Shown in pieces: positions 48,190 to 58,078 of a stretch of DNA of 64,000 nt. The stretch spans positions 217,379,741 through 217,443,740 of the forward strand of contig CM041465.1 of NCBI GenBank assembly GCA_023213395.1, given 5' to 3'. Both the position numbers and the translations under genes were made by a program. Source of the stretch: Cycas panzhihuaensis (Eukaryota; Cycadophyta). Each line of letters begins with the position of its first letter. Within the stretch, counting starts at the first letter, position 1. The notes under the pieces were generated by a model. That model searched no databases. It worked only from the letters and a program-made list of their open reading frames with translations, and was not told the DNA's origin.

Positions 48190-49299
48190 TCCTATTAACT
48201 GAGCCCCCCTTCACTTCAAGGAAGGGAATGCTATGTGTATGGGGGCAACCAAGGACATAGTCCTTTCCCTAGGTGAGGTCATAAAGGTAGGAGCGGAATG
48301 CTCTCCTAATAAAATGAAGGAGTATACCCTTCTGTTCTAAGAATTCTATGATGTCTTCATGTGGGATTATTTTGATATGAAGGGAATTGAACCTTTGATC
48401 ATTACCCACAATCTTACCACCATCCTAGGTACTTGCCCCGTGTATAAAAAATAATGTTCTCTTCATCCCAAGATTTTAGCTACCATCAAGATAAAAGTTG
48501 AAAAACTCCTAAATGCAGGGTTAATCACTTCTATCGACTACCCTAAGTGGGTGTCCAACATTGTCCCTATTGCCAAAAGAATGGGATAATCAGGATATGT
48601 ACTAATTTTTGAGACATTAACAATGCATGTCCTAAGGACAACTTACCACTTTCCTTCATCGATCAAATCATTGATCAAACTATTAATTTTAAAGTCATGT
48701 CCTTAATGGACAACTTCTTAGGCTACAACCAAATCTAAATTTCTCCCAAAGACCATCATAAGATGGCCTTCATTACCCCTTGGGGCACTTTTGTCTATAA
48801 GATGATGCCCTTTGGGATAAAGAATGTAGGCATCACCCACTAAAGGGCAATGTAATTCATATTTCATGACCTTATCAATAAATCCTTAGAGGTTTTCATG
48901 GACAATATGATAGGTCTCTCACATATTAAGGCCCACCATCCTTTGGATTTGCGAGCCATCTTCACACGATGTCGCAAATACCATGTGAGCGTCAACCCTC
49001 TCAAATGCATATTTGTCGTAACAGCTAGCAAACCCCTTAGTTTCCTTATCTCAAAACAAGGAATCCATATCAATCTTGACAAAGTCAAGGCCATCCTTAA
49101 CATGCCACCTCCTAAAACCCAATGACAGATCAAGTTATTCTTAGGTAGGCTTGGTTTTCTTAGGCATTTTCTAGCAATTTTTTCTATAAATGCCAAACCC
49201 CTTTCCAACCTATTAAAGAAAGGGGCCCCGTTCATTTAGTCTTCAAAGGCCTAGCAAGCCTTTAAAGAACTCAAGGAAGCCCTCGCTTTCACTTCAACG
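48190..49299 (+). pseudogene. pol: D reverse transcriptase
   Basis: LHFKEGNAMCMGA near 48210, EFYDVFMWDYFDMKGIEPL near 48340, an ICTNF-DINNACPKDN-like block near 48600, PLSFIDQIIDQTINFK near 48650, KDHHKMAFITPWGTFVYKMM near 48750, and active site FMDN at 48895-48906 (second Asp is Asn, as in C). The thumb CRKYHVSVNPLKCIFVVTAS is near 48970. In-frame stops are TAA/TAG. The 123-codon minus-strand frame here is a shadow. Confidence 0.88.
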
Positions 49300-49650
49300 G
49301 TGGCACCCCTTCTCTTTGACAGACTGTTTATTCTCTATACTTCGATTACCGATGAGTCCTTGGGTGCTATATTAGCCCAAGAGGACAATTTAAGAGTCAA
49401 AAGGGCCATCTATTTTATTAGTTGTACTCTCGTGGCTACTAAACTTAACTACTCCCATGCTGAGAAGGAGTGCCTCTCCTTCGTACATGCTACCAAGAAG
49501 TTTAGGCACTACTTGCTTAGGAACACTACTCAGGTGATCATCCAATCTAATCCCCTAAGATATTTGCTCACCCGATCTGACCTGACATGTAGGACTGGTA
49601 AGCGGGTCATCCTCCTTTAGGAATTTAACCTCTAAATCATTAATAGGAAG
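49300..49650 (+). pseudogene. D RT-linked RNase H (degenerate active site)
   Basis: 106 codons open: LYTSITDESLGAILAQEDN, then RAIYFISCTLVATKLNYSHA, EKECLSFVHATKKFRHYLL. Compared with active gypsy RNase H (ETDAS near the start) the first catalytic Asp is missing. This is the known state of the RT-linked RNase H in Tat elements that carry a second RNase H. Confidence 0.86.
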
Positions 49651-50948
49651 GCAAAGAAGGGGATGGTAGTGGCTAAGAAACTTGCTAACACCCCTATCCC
49701 GAACCCTTTTGATATTACTCTTGATAACTCTATGCCTAACGAGCCCATTTTGGCCATTCAGGAGTCTTCTCCTCATCCACTTACCAATAGCGAGTGATAT
49801 AGGGACATTGTGTAATATCACCCCTAGTAGTAGTACCACCTCAAAGCCAATGGCAAAGTTAAGTCATATATTTGGGCCACTGCTAGGTAATAATTCCTCA
49901 TGGGTGAAGTATTGTACAAGATATCCTTTGATGGGGTCCTTCTCTACTACGTCAGTCATGATGAAGCAGATTAAATACTCCATGAATGTCATAATGGCAT
50001 TTGCAGAGGTCATTTTGGGGGCCAATCCATGGCCCAAAGGATCCTTCACATAGAGTATTACTGGCCATCCCTCTTATGCCTTGAGATGTCAGTGGTGCCA
50101 AGAGCATGCCAACATTGCCCATTTGCCTTCTAAGGCCCTTCATCCCATCGTATCTCTATGGCCCTTCTCCCAATTGGGGTTGAACCTTATTAGAGCTATA
50201 TCCCAACCTTCTTCATCCAAGAAAGATGATAGCCACCTTCACCTACTAGCACATCATTTACCATTTTGGAGTCCCCAACATCCTGATCATGGATAATGGA
50301 ACTCCTTTCTGTAATCAGGAGATGGACAAGATCTATGAGAAATTTAAAATTTCTCACAAAACCTCCTCTCCCTATTACCCTTAGGACAATGGCCAAGTTG
50401 ATTCATTTTACAAAACCCTTATAAACATCTTAAAGAAAACTATAGCCCAATCTCAAAAAGATTAGTACCTCCAACTACCTTTCGCTCTATGGGCATATCA
50501 CACGTCTATCCGCATAACTATGAGAATGACCCCTTTTTCTGTAGTGTATGGAATAAAGGCAGTTCTCCCATTGGAAGTAGAGATTCCTTCTTTACGAGTA
50601 TCCCTTCGGGGTCTTGTCAATGAGGAGTCTCTTCGTTAGGCTTGCTTCTTAGACCTTGATTCCTTAGACAAGAGGTGCTTGATTGCTTACCAAGCAAATC
50701 GTACTTCTAAGGCCACGACGCAAAGGACATATGACAAGTGCCTTTGCCCCCACCCTTTGCATCTTGGGGATCATGTCCTCAAATTAGAATATCTCCATGA
50801 TTGCCTATCTAAGTTTGGACATAAATGGGTTGGCCCCTTCATCGTTCTCAAGAACCTCGATAACGACGCTTATAGGATCGCAACCTTGGAAGGTCTTGAA
50901 TTTGAGAAGGCCATTAATGGAAATTTCCTAAAGAAATTTTACATATGA
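49651..50948 (+). pseudogene. int: D integrase
   Basis: After a linker, the zinc-binding region is near 49900-50110 (ISFDGVLLYYVSHDEA, then LHECHNG, HFGG and an EHANIAH-like C block). The core begins near 50160 (PFSQLGLNLI). Its second Asp block near 50290 reads IMDNGTPF with Asn beside Asp, and a YYP block is near 50370. The C-terminal LGDHVLKLEYLHDCLSKF and KWVGPFIVLKNLDNDAYRI near 50765-50880 end at TGA 50946-50948. Several minus-strand frames of 60-94 codons here are shadows. Confidence 0.85.
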
Positions 50949-51439
50949 TGACTTCTTTCTCTCCTTTTGCTCTAAAATAAGCCTAAACTACCATCCTAAG
51001 CATGTCCCCATTCTTCCTAATCACAGGTGGAATGGCATTTTAGGGTGGCCCTCTCAATCCTTTTGGGTTCCTCCCGCGGAACCTCTTGTTTCCTCTTTCT
51101 CTAGGGGCCCTGTCCTCTTAATTGGGTGTGTTGTCCCTATCGCTCCTGAGCCTGGAAGCACTCCCCAACTAGGATAGCATGCTTGAGTATCATTACTCCC
51201 TTTCTCGCTAGCACTTCCTTTGCATATTCTACTATGCTCTTATGTGCACATGTATGGCTCCCTACTTCCTAGCCCCACATATGCTTATCACTGATGCTCA
51301 TGGTGATTGTGTGTGCCCACTAGGGATGTGGCCCTGTATGAAAGGAAGTGTATGCAACTCAAATAATCCTATAACATGAACCATATAATAATCAACTCAA
51401 ATCATCATGATCTATAGCTTCTTGTGTACCTATGCACTC
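50949..51439 (+). other. D post-integrase region left of copia B
   Basis: Non-coding; shares a 'gctctaaaataagcctaaac' block with C at 34861. Confidence 0.55.
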
Positions 51440-51444
51440 ATACA
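51440..51444 (+). repeat. Target site duplication of copia B (left)
   Basis: ATACA directly before the 5' LTR; identical ATACA at 56736-56740 after the 3' LTR. Confidence 0.93.
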
Positions 51445-52086
51445 TGTTGGATATTATGACAACAATATTTTGGGGCTAAAATTTTGGTATGTTTTTGGTG
51501 CGGTTTACCCCCCTAATCTTTCTCGAGGGGTTCCAAGGGGGGCGGAGCCCCCCTTGGCTAGGGGTGCGTGGGGAGTGGAACACCTCCTGCTAAGAGGGGG
51601 TTCAGGGGCGATAGCCCCCGACCTAAAAAATTAGCCCTATAAACCATATTAAAATATAAAGAGAATTAGGGTCGTTTGATACAAATACCCTTAATTCTAT
51701 GGTTGAGATTTATGCCTTGGATGTCCCTCTCATTTAGCCTGATTTAGACCTTTTTCTTATTATGTTGTATGTAATGTAATGTACTGTGATGAGGGCGGCG
51801 GTTAGTTGTTGTTCCTAAGAGCACTCTGCTACTGAGATGTGCTGTTTCTTCATTCTACAGTAATAAAGATCGATATCTTTCCTATGTCAATGTTTCCCTA
51901 GCACACTCCTAAGGTTTTACCACATTATATCAGGTGCATATGTGATGTTTGTCTTTCATTTTCATGTTATTATATTATCTCTATTTTTAGAACTTGCATG
52001 TAATTTTAAGTTTCGATTTCTATAACTAGTTGTAAGAATGCAATAGATCTTGGTGGCAGTTAAAGGGTTAGGACCTTATATTATCA
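51445..52086 (+). repeat. 5' LTR of copia B
   Basis: Runs from TGTTGGATATTATG to TTATCA. Contains two GC-rich hairpins (51533-51557 and 51605-51618) and AATAAA at 51862-51867. Confidence 0.94.
51533..51557 (+). other. Perfect GC-rich hairpin in the B LTR
   Basis: CCAAGGGGGGC, loop GGA, then GCCCCCCTTGG: an 11-bp perfect stem. A second hairpin, GGGGC-GATA-GCCCC, is at 51605-51618. The 3' LTR copies near 56171 and 56241 are partly broken. Confidence 0.9.
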
Positions 52087-52091
52087 ATAAG

Positions 52092-52104
52092 TGGTATTAG
52101 AGCC
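52092..52104 (+). other. Primer binding site of copia B
   Basis: TGGTATTAGAGCC differs from the initiator-Met site at one base (C to T), five bases after the LTR end. Confidence 0.88.
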
Positions 52105-52161
52105 ACTCTTTTTTCTTGCAATGAGTTTGTGAAGGTTTTGGTGTCAGCTTTTCTACACCAA

Positions 52162-52915
52162 ATGGCAAAACTAGCAGGAGCAAAGTTTGAGGTGGAGAAA
52201 TTCAATGGCAAGAACAACTTTGAGTTGTGGAAGCTAAAAGCGCATGATGTTCTGTACAATAAGGTTTGTACAAAGCCCTTACAGGTAAATTGAAGAAACC
52301 CACAGGGATGAACGATGATGAATGGGATGACTTAGACAAAAAGGCACTTAGCATAATACAATTGTGCTTAGCAGATGAAGTCTTGTTTAACATCATAAGG
52401 GAGGAGACAGTAGCAGGATTATGGACCCAGTTGGAAGGCCTGTATATGACCAAATTAGTAACGAATCAAATCTACCTAAAGAGGAAACTATACTTGTTAC
52501 GGATGAAGGAAGGTATAAAAATTGTTGATCATTTAAATATTTTCAATACTCTTATTTATCAGTTGACCAGTATCAATGTTAAAATTAAGGATGAGGATAA
52601 GGCAGTTACCTTGTTATATTTATTACCCGAATCCTGGGATAATATTGTCACCTCAATTAGTTTTAGAACTACAGATGTATTGGATTATGATTCTGTTGTG
52701 AGTGCTTTGGTAATGGAAGAAGTGCAGAGGAAGTCTAGTCTTAAAACCTCCACACCAAAAGCTATGATAACAAGGGGTAGAACGATTGAGAGAGGACAAA
52801 ACTCCAAGAATACATTGAGGTCTAAGTCAAAGAGCAAAAAGAGTAAGATCAGATGTTGGTAATGTAATAAGACCGGTCACCTCAAGAAGGATTGCAACAA
52901 AAGGAAGGAGTTCTA
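52162..52915 (+). pseudogene. gag: Copia B gag
   Basis: ATG at 52162 opens MAKLAGAKFEVEKFNGKNNF, the usual start of this gag type. A frame change near 52262 leads into the 198-codon open stretch (DDEWDDLDKKALSIIQLCLA, later KLYLLRMKEG). The CX2CX4HX4C zinc knuckle at 52855-52896 is interrupted by a TAA (CAA-derivable) between its first two Cys. It binds RNA and forms the particle in live elements. Confidence 0.9.
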
Positions 52916-54240
52916 GAAAAAGGAAGATCCTGCCAAGGAGGTGAATCAAGTGGAGTCAAATCAAGGTATAAATAATGATGTCTTGGTTGCTTGTAATGTT
53001 TCTTATTATTACCATGACTAGTTGTTAGATTTAGGTGTTTCACACCACATGTGTCCACATAAGAGTTGGTTCTCATCATATCAACCTCTTAGTGGTGGTG
53101 ATGTTCTTATGGGGAATGAAGTTTCTTATAAGACAGTGGGTATTGATAGCATTAAGATTAAGATGTTCGATGGGGTAGTGAGAATATTAACTGAGGTTAG
53201 ACATGTACCTGATCTAAAAAGGAAACTGATTTCCTTGGGTGAACTAGATTCAGGTGGTTATAAGCATACAGGTTATGAAGGAGTCCTAAAGGTGTCAAAG
53301 GGCACCTTGGTTGTTATGAAAGCCTTAAAGAAAGGAAATATTTATATTTTAGTGGGAAGTACAGATGTCATCCAAGCAGCTACAACATCAAAGACTGCAG
53401 AAGATCTAACTTAGTTATGGCATCAGAGACTTGGGCACATAAGTGAGAGAGGACTTAAGGTGCTGATAAACTATAAGTTGCTTCCTAACTTGCAGCTTTC
53501 AGACTTGGATTTCTATAAACATTATGTTTTTAAAAAATAGTGTAGACTCAGGTTTAAAGTAGGGAGTCACACTAGTAAAGGTGTTTTGGATTACATACAT
53601 TCAGATGTATGGGGACTAGCCCCTAAAGTATCTTATGGAGGATCATTGTATCTTATCACATTTATAGATGATTACTCCAGGAAGGTATGGGTCTATTTTT
53701 TTGAAAAGGAAATCTAAAGTATTTAGTGTATTTAAGAAGTTCAAGGTTCTAGTTGAGAACAACACTGGTAAGATAATCAAATGTTTAAGAACTGACAATG
53801 GAGGTGAGTTCAACTCTTTGGAATTTGAGAACTATTGCAAAGAAGCTGGGATTGAAAGACAAAAGACCACTAGCTATACTCTGCAGCAAAATGGCATTGC
53901 TGAGCACATGAATAGGAGTAGGGCTTATGGGCAGAAGCTATTCAAACAGCTTGCTATCTGGTAAGTAGGTCACCATCACTTGCAATAGATTGTAAGATTC
54001 TTGAAGAGGTATGGACTGGACATCCATGTGATTATTTAAATTTAAATATTTTTGGTTGAAATGATTATGCCTAGACTGACAAAAGTAGACATTCAGAGTT
54101 AGACCCAAAATCTAAGAGATATATCTTTGTTGGTTATGATGATAAGGATGGTGTGAAGGGATACAGGTTGTGGGATCCTACTGCCCACAAAATCACCATT
54201 AACAGAGATGTCATATTTGAGGAATCTCCCCTTGTAAAAT
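52916..54240 (+). pseudogene. pol: Copia B protease and integrase
   Basis: The protease has LDLGVSHHMCPH near 53024 (DSG changed to DLG) and VRHVPDLKRKLISLGELDSG near 53200. The GAG-pre-integrase block LWHQRLGHISERGLK is near 53415. The core has YIHSDVWG near 53600, FIDDYSRKVWVYF near 53665, RTDNGGEFNSLEF near 53790 and an AEHMNRS block near 53900. The segment expected after it is missing, and sequence rejoins at YGQKLFKQLAIW in a frame that soon shifts. The post-integrase KRYIFVGYDDKDGVKGYRLW block is near 54117. Confidence 0.9.
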
Positions 54241-55240
54241 CAGACAGTAGAGAAGTTGAACTAAAATAGGAGCAACAAGCTGAACATCAACAAGTCAAGT
54301 TTGAAATGCAGCCATTTGTGGAATCAGAAAAGCATGAAGACCTTTCCAAAGATGAATCAATAGTAGATTCACAAGAGTATATGGATACTCATCTACCAAC
54401 AGTTAGAAGATCTACACGAGTTATTCATCCACCTGATAGGTACAACCCTTCTATTTCTATTGCTTTGGTTTCTAATGATGGTGAGCCCACATGTTATCCA
54501 GAAGTAGTAGATGATATCCATGGTGAGAAGTGGAAAAGGGCTATGCAGGAAGAGATAGATGCTTTGAAGAAAAATAATTCATAGGACTTGGTAGAACTTC
54601 CACATGGTAGGAAGATTGTTGGTTGTAGGTGGGTTTTCAAAAAGAAAATAGATGTTGATGGAAAAGTTGATAAATACAGGGCAAGACTAGTGGCTAAAGG
54701 TTTTGTACAGAAAATAGGTATTGACTTTCATGAGATCTTTTCACTAGTTGTCAAAATTATTTCAATTCAAATGCTGTTAGCATTGGTAGCTTCTCTCGAT
54801 TTGGAGTTGGAGCAGTTAGATGTAAAAATAACTTTTCTACATGGAGATTTAGTTGAGGAGATCTATATGGATCAACCAAAAGGGTTTGTACAAGATGGCA
54901 TGAAAAGACTTGTTTGCAGGCTTAGGAAATCATTATATGGCCTAAAGAAATCACCCAGGCAATGGTACAAGAAATTTGATGCCTTCATGGAGAGCCAAAA
55001 TTTAAAAGAAGCGAGTATGATCATTGTGTTTACTTTAAATTTATGGACAATGGCTTATTCATTATCTTAGTATTATATGTTGATGACATGCTGGTTGCAA
55101 GCAAGAGCATGGAAGAAATTAATAAGCCAAAGGCTCAATTAGCTAGGACTTTTAATATGAAGGATCTAGGAGCAGCAAAACAAATCTTAGGCATGGAGAT
55201 ACATAGAGACAGGAAAAATGGTAAGCTATGGTTATCATAG
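54241..55240 (+). pseudogene. pol: Copia B reverse transcriptase
   Basis: An acidic linker, then RRSTRVIHPPDRY near 54408, GEKWKRAMQEEIDALKKNN near 54520, a stop, LVELPHGRKIVGCRWVFKKK near 54588, YRARLVAKGFVQKIGIDFHE near 54675, EQLDVKITFLHGDLVEEIYM near 54813, KSLYGLKKSPRQWYKKF near 54925. A frameshift near 55040 precedes YVDDMLVASKSMEEI at about 55076, with both Asp retained. Confidence 0.93.
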
Positions 55241-56041
55241 CAAAAATATGTGGAGAAGGTGCTAACTAGGTTTGGTATGGAAAATGTGAAACTGGTGAGT
55301 ATCCCATTGGCTTCTCACTTCAAGCTTTCTTCGAATATAAGTCCTAATAGTGAAGAAGAAAAGACTTATATATCTTGTGTGCCTTATGCCAGTGCAGTAG
55401 GAAGTTTGATGTATGCCATGGTATGTATAAGACCTAATATTTCACATGCAGTCAGTGTAGTTAGTAGGTTTATGGCAAATCCAAGAAAGGAACATTGGGC
55501 TGTAGTGAAATGGGTACTTTAGTATTTGAGAGGCACAAGTGACTACTGCATCACCTTTGGAGGTACAGGTAATTAGGTTTGTGGATATGTCAATTCAGAC
55601 TTTGCAAGAGATTTAGATAAAATAAGGTCTACTTTAGGTTATGTTTTTATTCTTACAAATGGTCCAATTAGTTGGATGTCTAAATTGCAGAGCACAATTG
55701 CACTATTAACCATGGAATCTAAATATATTGCTATAGTACATGCTTGTAAAGAAGCAATCTTGTTACAGGGTCTATTTGTTGAGCTTGGAAAGAGACATGA
55801 AAATGTAAAGGTACTTTGTGATAGTCAAAGTGCCATTTACTTAGCTAAGAATCTAACTTATCACAGTAGAATAAAGTATATTGCTCTTAAGTACCATTTT
55901 ATTAGAAAGGTTATCGAAGTAGGTGGAGTGGCACTTGCAAAGATTCATACCAATCAGAATTGTGCTAATATATTCATAAAACCAGTACCAATAGAGAAGT
56001 TTAAATGGTGTTTGACTTCTCTTGGCTTACAAAAAAGATGA
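55241..56041 (+). pseudogene. pol: Copia B RNase H
   Basis: QKYVEKVLTRFGMEN, then PYASAVGSLMYAMVCIRPNI near 55380, VVKWVL and a stop, YVNSDFARDLDKIRSTLGYV near 55588 (first Asp in SDF), TMESKYIAIVHACKEAILL near 55710 (Glu), VLCDSQSAIYLAKN near 55810 (Asp) and the C-terminal NCANIFIKPVPIEKFKWCL near 55962. It ends in TGA at 56039-56041. Confidence 0.93.
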
Positions 56042-56079
56042 TGAAGGGTCTAGGAAAGGTACCGTGTAATTATTGTCTA

Positions 56080-56088
56080 GGTGGAGAT
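56080..56088 (+). other. Polypurine tract of copia B
   Basis: GGTGGAGAT immediately before TGTTGGATAT. Confidence 0.75.
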
Positions 56089-56735
56089 TGTTGGATATTA
56101 TGACAACAATATTTTGGGGCTAAAATTTTGGTATGTTTTCAGTGTGGTTTCCCCCCCTAATCTTTCTCGTTGGGTTCCAAGTGGGGTGGGAGCCCCCCTT
56201 GACCAGGGGATGCGGGGGGAGTGGAACGCCCCTCACTAAGAGGGGGTTTAGGGGCGATATCCCTCAACCTAAAAAATTAGCCCTGTAACCCATATTAAAA
56301 TGTAAAGAGAATCAGAGTCATTCGATACAAATACCCTAGATTCTAGAGTTGAGATTTATGCCTCGGATGCCCCTCTCATGTAGCCTGATTTAAGGCTTTT
56401 TCTTATTATGTTGTATGTAATGTAATGTATTGTGATGAGGGCAGTGGCTGGTTGTTGTTCCTGAGAGCACTCTGCTACTGAGATATACTGTTTCTCCATT
56501 CTACAGCAATAAAGATCGATACCTTTCCTATGTGGATGTTTCCCTAGCATATTGCTAGTGTTTTACCATGTTATATCAGGTGCATATGTGATCTTTGGCT
56601 TTTATTTTCATGTTATTGTATTATCTTTGTTTTTAGAACTTGCATGTAATTTTAAGTTTTGATTTCTGTAACTAGTTGCAAGAATGCAATAGATCTTGGT
56701 GGCAGTTAAAGGGTTGGGACCTTGTATTATTAGCA
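56089..56735 (+). repeat. 3' LTR of copia B
   Basis: 647 bp, begins TGTTGGATATTATG and ends TTAGCA; aligned to the 5' LTR throughout. Confidence 0.94.
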
Positions 56736-56740
56736 ATACA
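56736..56740 (+). repeat. Target site duplication of copia B (right)
   Basis: ATACA, identical to 51440-51444. Confidence 0.93.
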
Positions 56741-57019
56741 CATATATATAAAAACATATATATAAAAGCAAATATAGCATAATTCATCATCATGTATCAT
56801 CACACACCATCATATATCAAATGGGATACCAATGGCCTTATCTATATATGTAAAAAAAAATCATAACGTATCATATCATATAAATGGTATGGCACATCAT
56901 CTGCAAGAAGCTGGAATCCTTGTAGGGAGGAGTACAATCATGCTGTAACATATGGTGACTCCCTGTAGGTTTGGTACTTCACCAAATTAAAACCTAATAT
57001 ACCCTATTCTCTAGTGCTC
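56741..57019 (+). other. D sequence right of copia B
   Basis: AT-rich, with TATATA tracts and 'catcatatat' repeats at 56741-56820. No gene. Confidence 0.5.
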
Positions 57020-57615
57020 CCCTGCTCATGGCGCATCGTCTCCTGGTCTATGCGATCCCTCTCTAGGGGACCACATCCCTCCTAAGCTCCTCCTGCACCT
57101 CTAGGAGCTCCCCGCCTAACTCCCCTCATCCTGAGGCCTCCTTAGGGTCGTTGCCATCATGTGAGTATGAGTCTGACTCTGTGATGACCTCAACACCATT
57201 TGGTCTACTAGCTAATCGTATCGTGCCTAGATATGATATCTCTCACCCTCAACTCTCTAGAGCCTCTCTTCCATTCCTCAGAGTTGCTCCTCCAGCATGG
57301 CCACTTGGATGCGACTCTCTACATCATCACCTGCTCCTCCCTGAGCCTCCAGTGCCTAGACCATACCTCATAGGGTAACTCTCTCTACTCTGGTCCTATC
57401 TAACTCTCCCTGTAGTTGTCCCACTCTTGCTTGATACTCCTAGGACTTCGCTACCCATACATCCCTGGCCCTGACTAATGGGGCAAATGCCATTGTATGA
57501 GCCCCTGCTAAATGTGGCTCCTCTCCCACCTGGATGGGAGGTTTCCCCTCTGCGTAGGCCTAGGGGAACATCTCCTAGACTACCGCCTCAACCAACCTCC
57601 CCATCTTTGTTACTC

Positions 57616-57740
57616 CTACAAAGTCAAGGATACCATATATCAATATATACATCTGCATATGTATACCAAATAAACCAAATCAAAATAAAGCACCTAGATA
57701 CTTAGTGATCAAAAGATGATATGAAAAAGTAGTGTCTCAC
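57616..57740 (-). other. Candidate intron of the antisense gene
   Basis: Minus strand: donor GGAG/GTGAGACAC at 57740 and acceptor TTTGTAG/GAGTAAC ending at 57616; 125 bp. It is strongly AT-rich between GC-rich flanks, with T-rich sequence before the acceptor. Exon 1 ends with one base of a codon and exon 2 supplies the other two, giving GGA and the correct frame. Its length is not a multiple of three, so reading through would break the frame. Confidence 0.72.
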
Positions 57741-57945
57741 CTCCTGAGACTGCGAGCTCCTTGACTTAGATGACCACCTCCTCCTTGGGACCTCCCCCAG
57801 TTGTTAGTACCTCATCTTCCTCTGATACCACCTCCCTAATAACCTAGCCTACAGGAGCATCGCCTCCACCCTCCTTAACTATCAATGCCATTATTGCTCA
57901 TGCTCTCCTAACTATCCTTAGCCTCTTAACTAGTGTGTGGGGTGG

Positions 57946-58078
57946 CCTGCCTCTCCCTGTAGCTCTTGACAGACCTGCCTCTCCTCCCGCTATTCTTGAA
58001 GGCCCTGCCTCTCCTCCTACGATCCCTAATGGACTTGCCTCACCACCTGCCACTCTTGATGGGCTTGCCCCATCACCT
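57946..58078 (-). repeat. 30-bp coding minisatellite
   Basis: Units starting at 57946, 57974, 58004, 58034 and 58064 (28, 30, 30, 30 and a partial 15 bp), each opening with CCTGCCT or CTTGCC on the plus strand. On the minus strand they encode diverged 10-residue units of the antisense protein. Confidence 0.85.

Larger units (their letters stand above)
51445..56735 (+). mobile_element. Complete Ty1/copia element B, nested in D
   Basis: 5.29 kb, LTRs of 642 and 647 bp, perfect 5-bp ATACA target duplication, Met-type primer site, gag-PR-INT-RT-RNH and purine tract. It is the least decayed element here: RT keeps YVDD. Still inactive, with stops, two or more frameshifts and an apparent short deletion in integrase. 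Sequence style is that of the Tork/TNT1-like copia group, a tentative placement. Confidence 0.95.

Noticed and set aside
48864-49235. 123-codon minus-strand open frame
   Set aside because: Shadow of the D reverse transcriptase.
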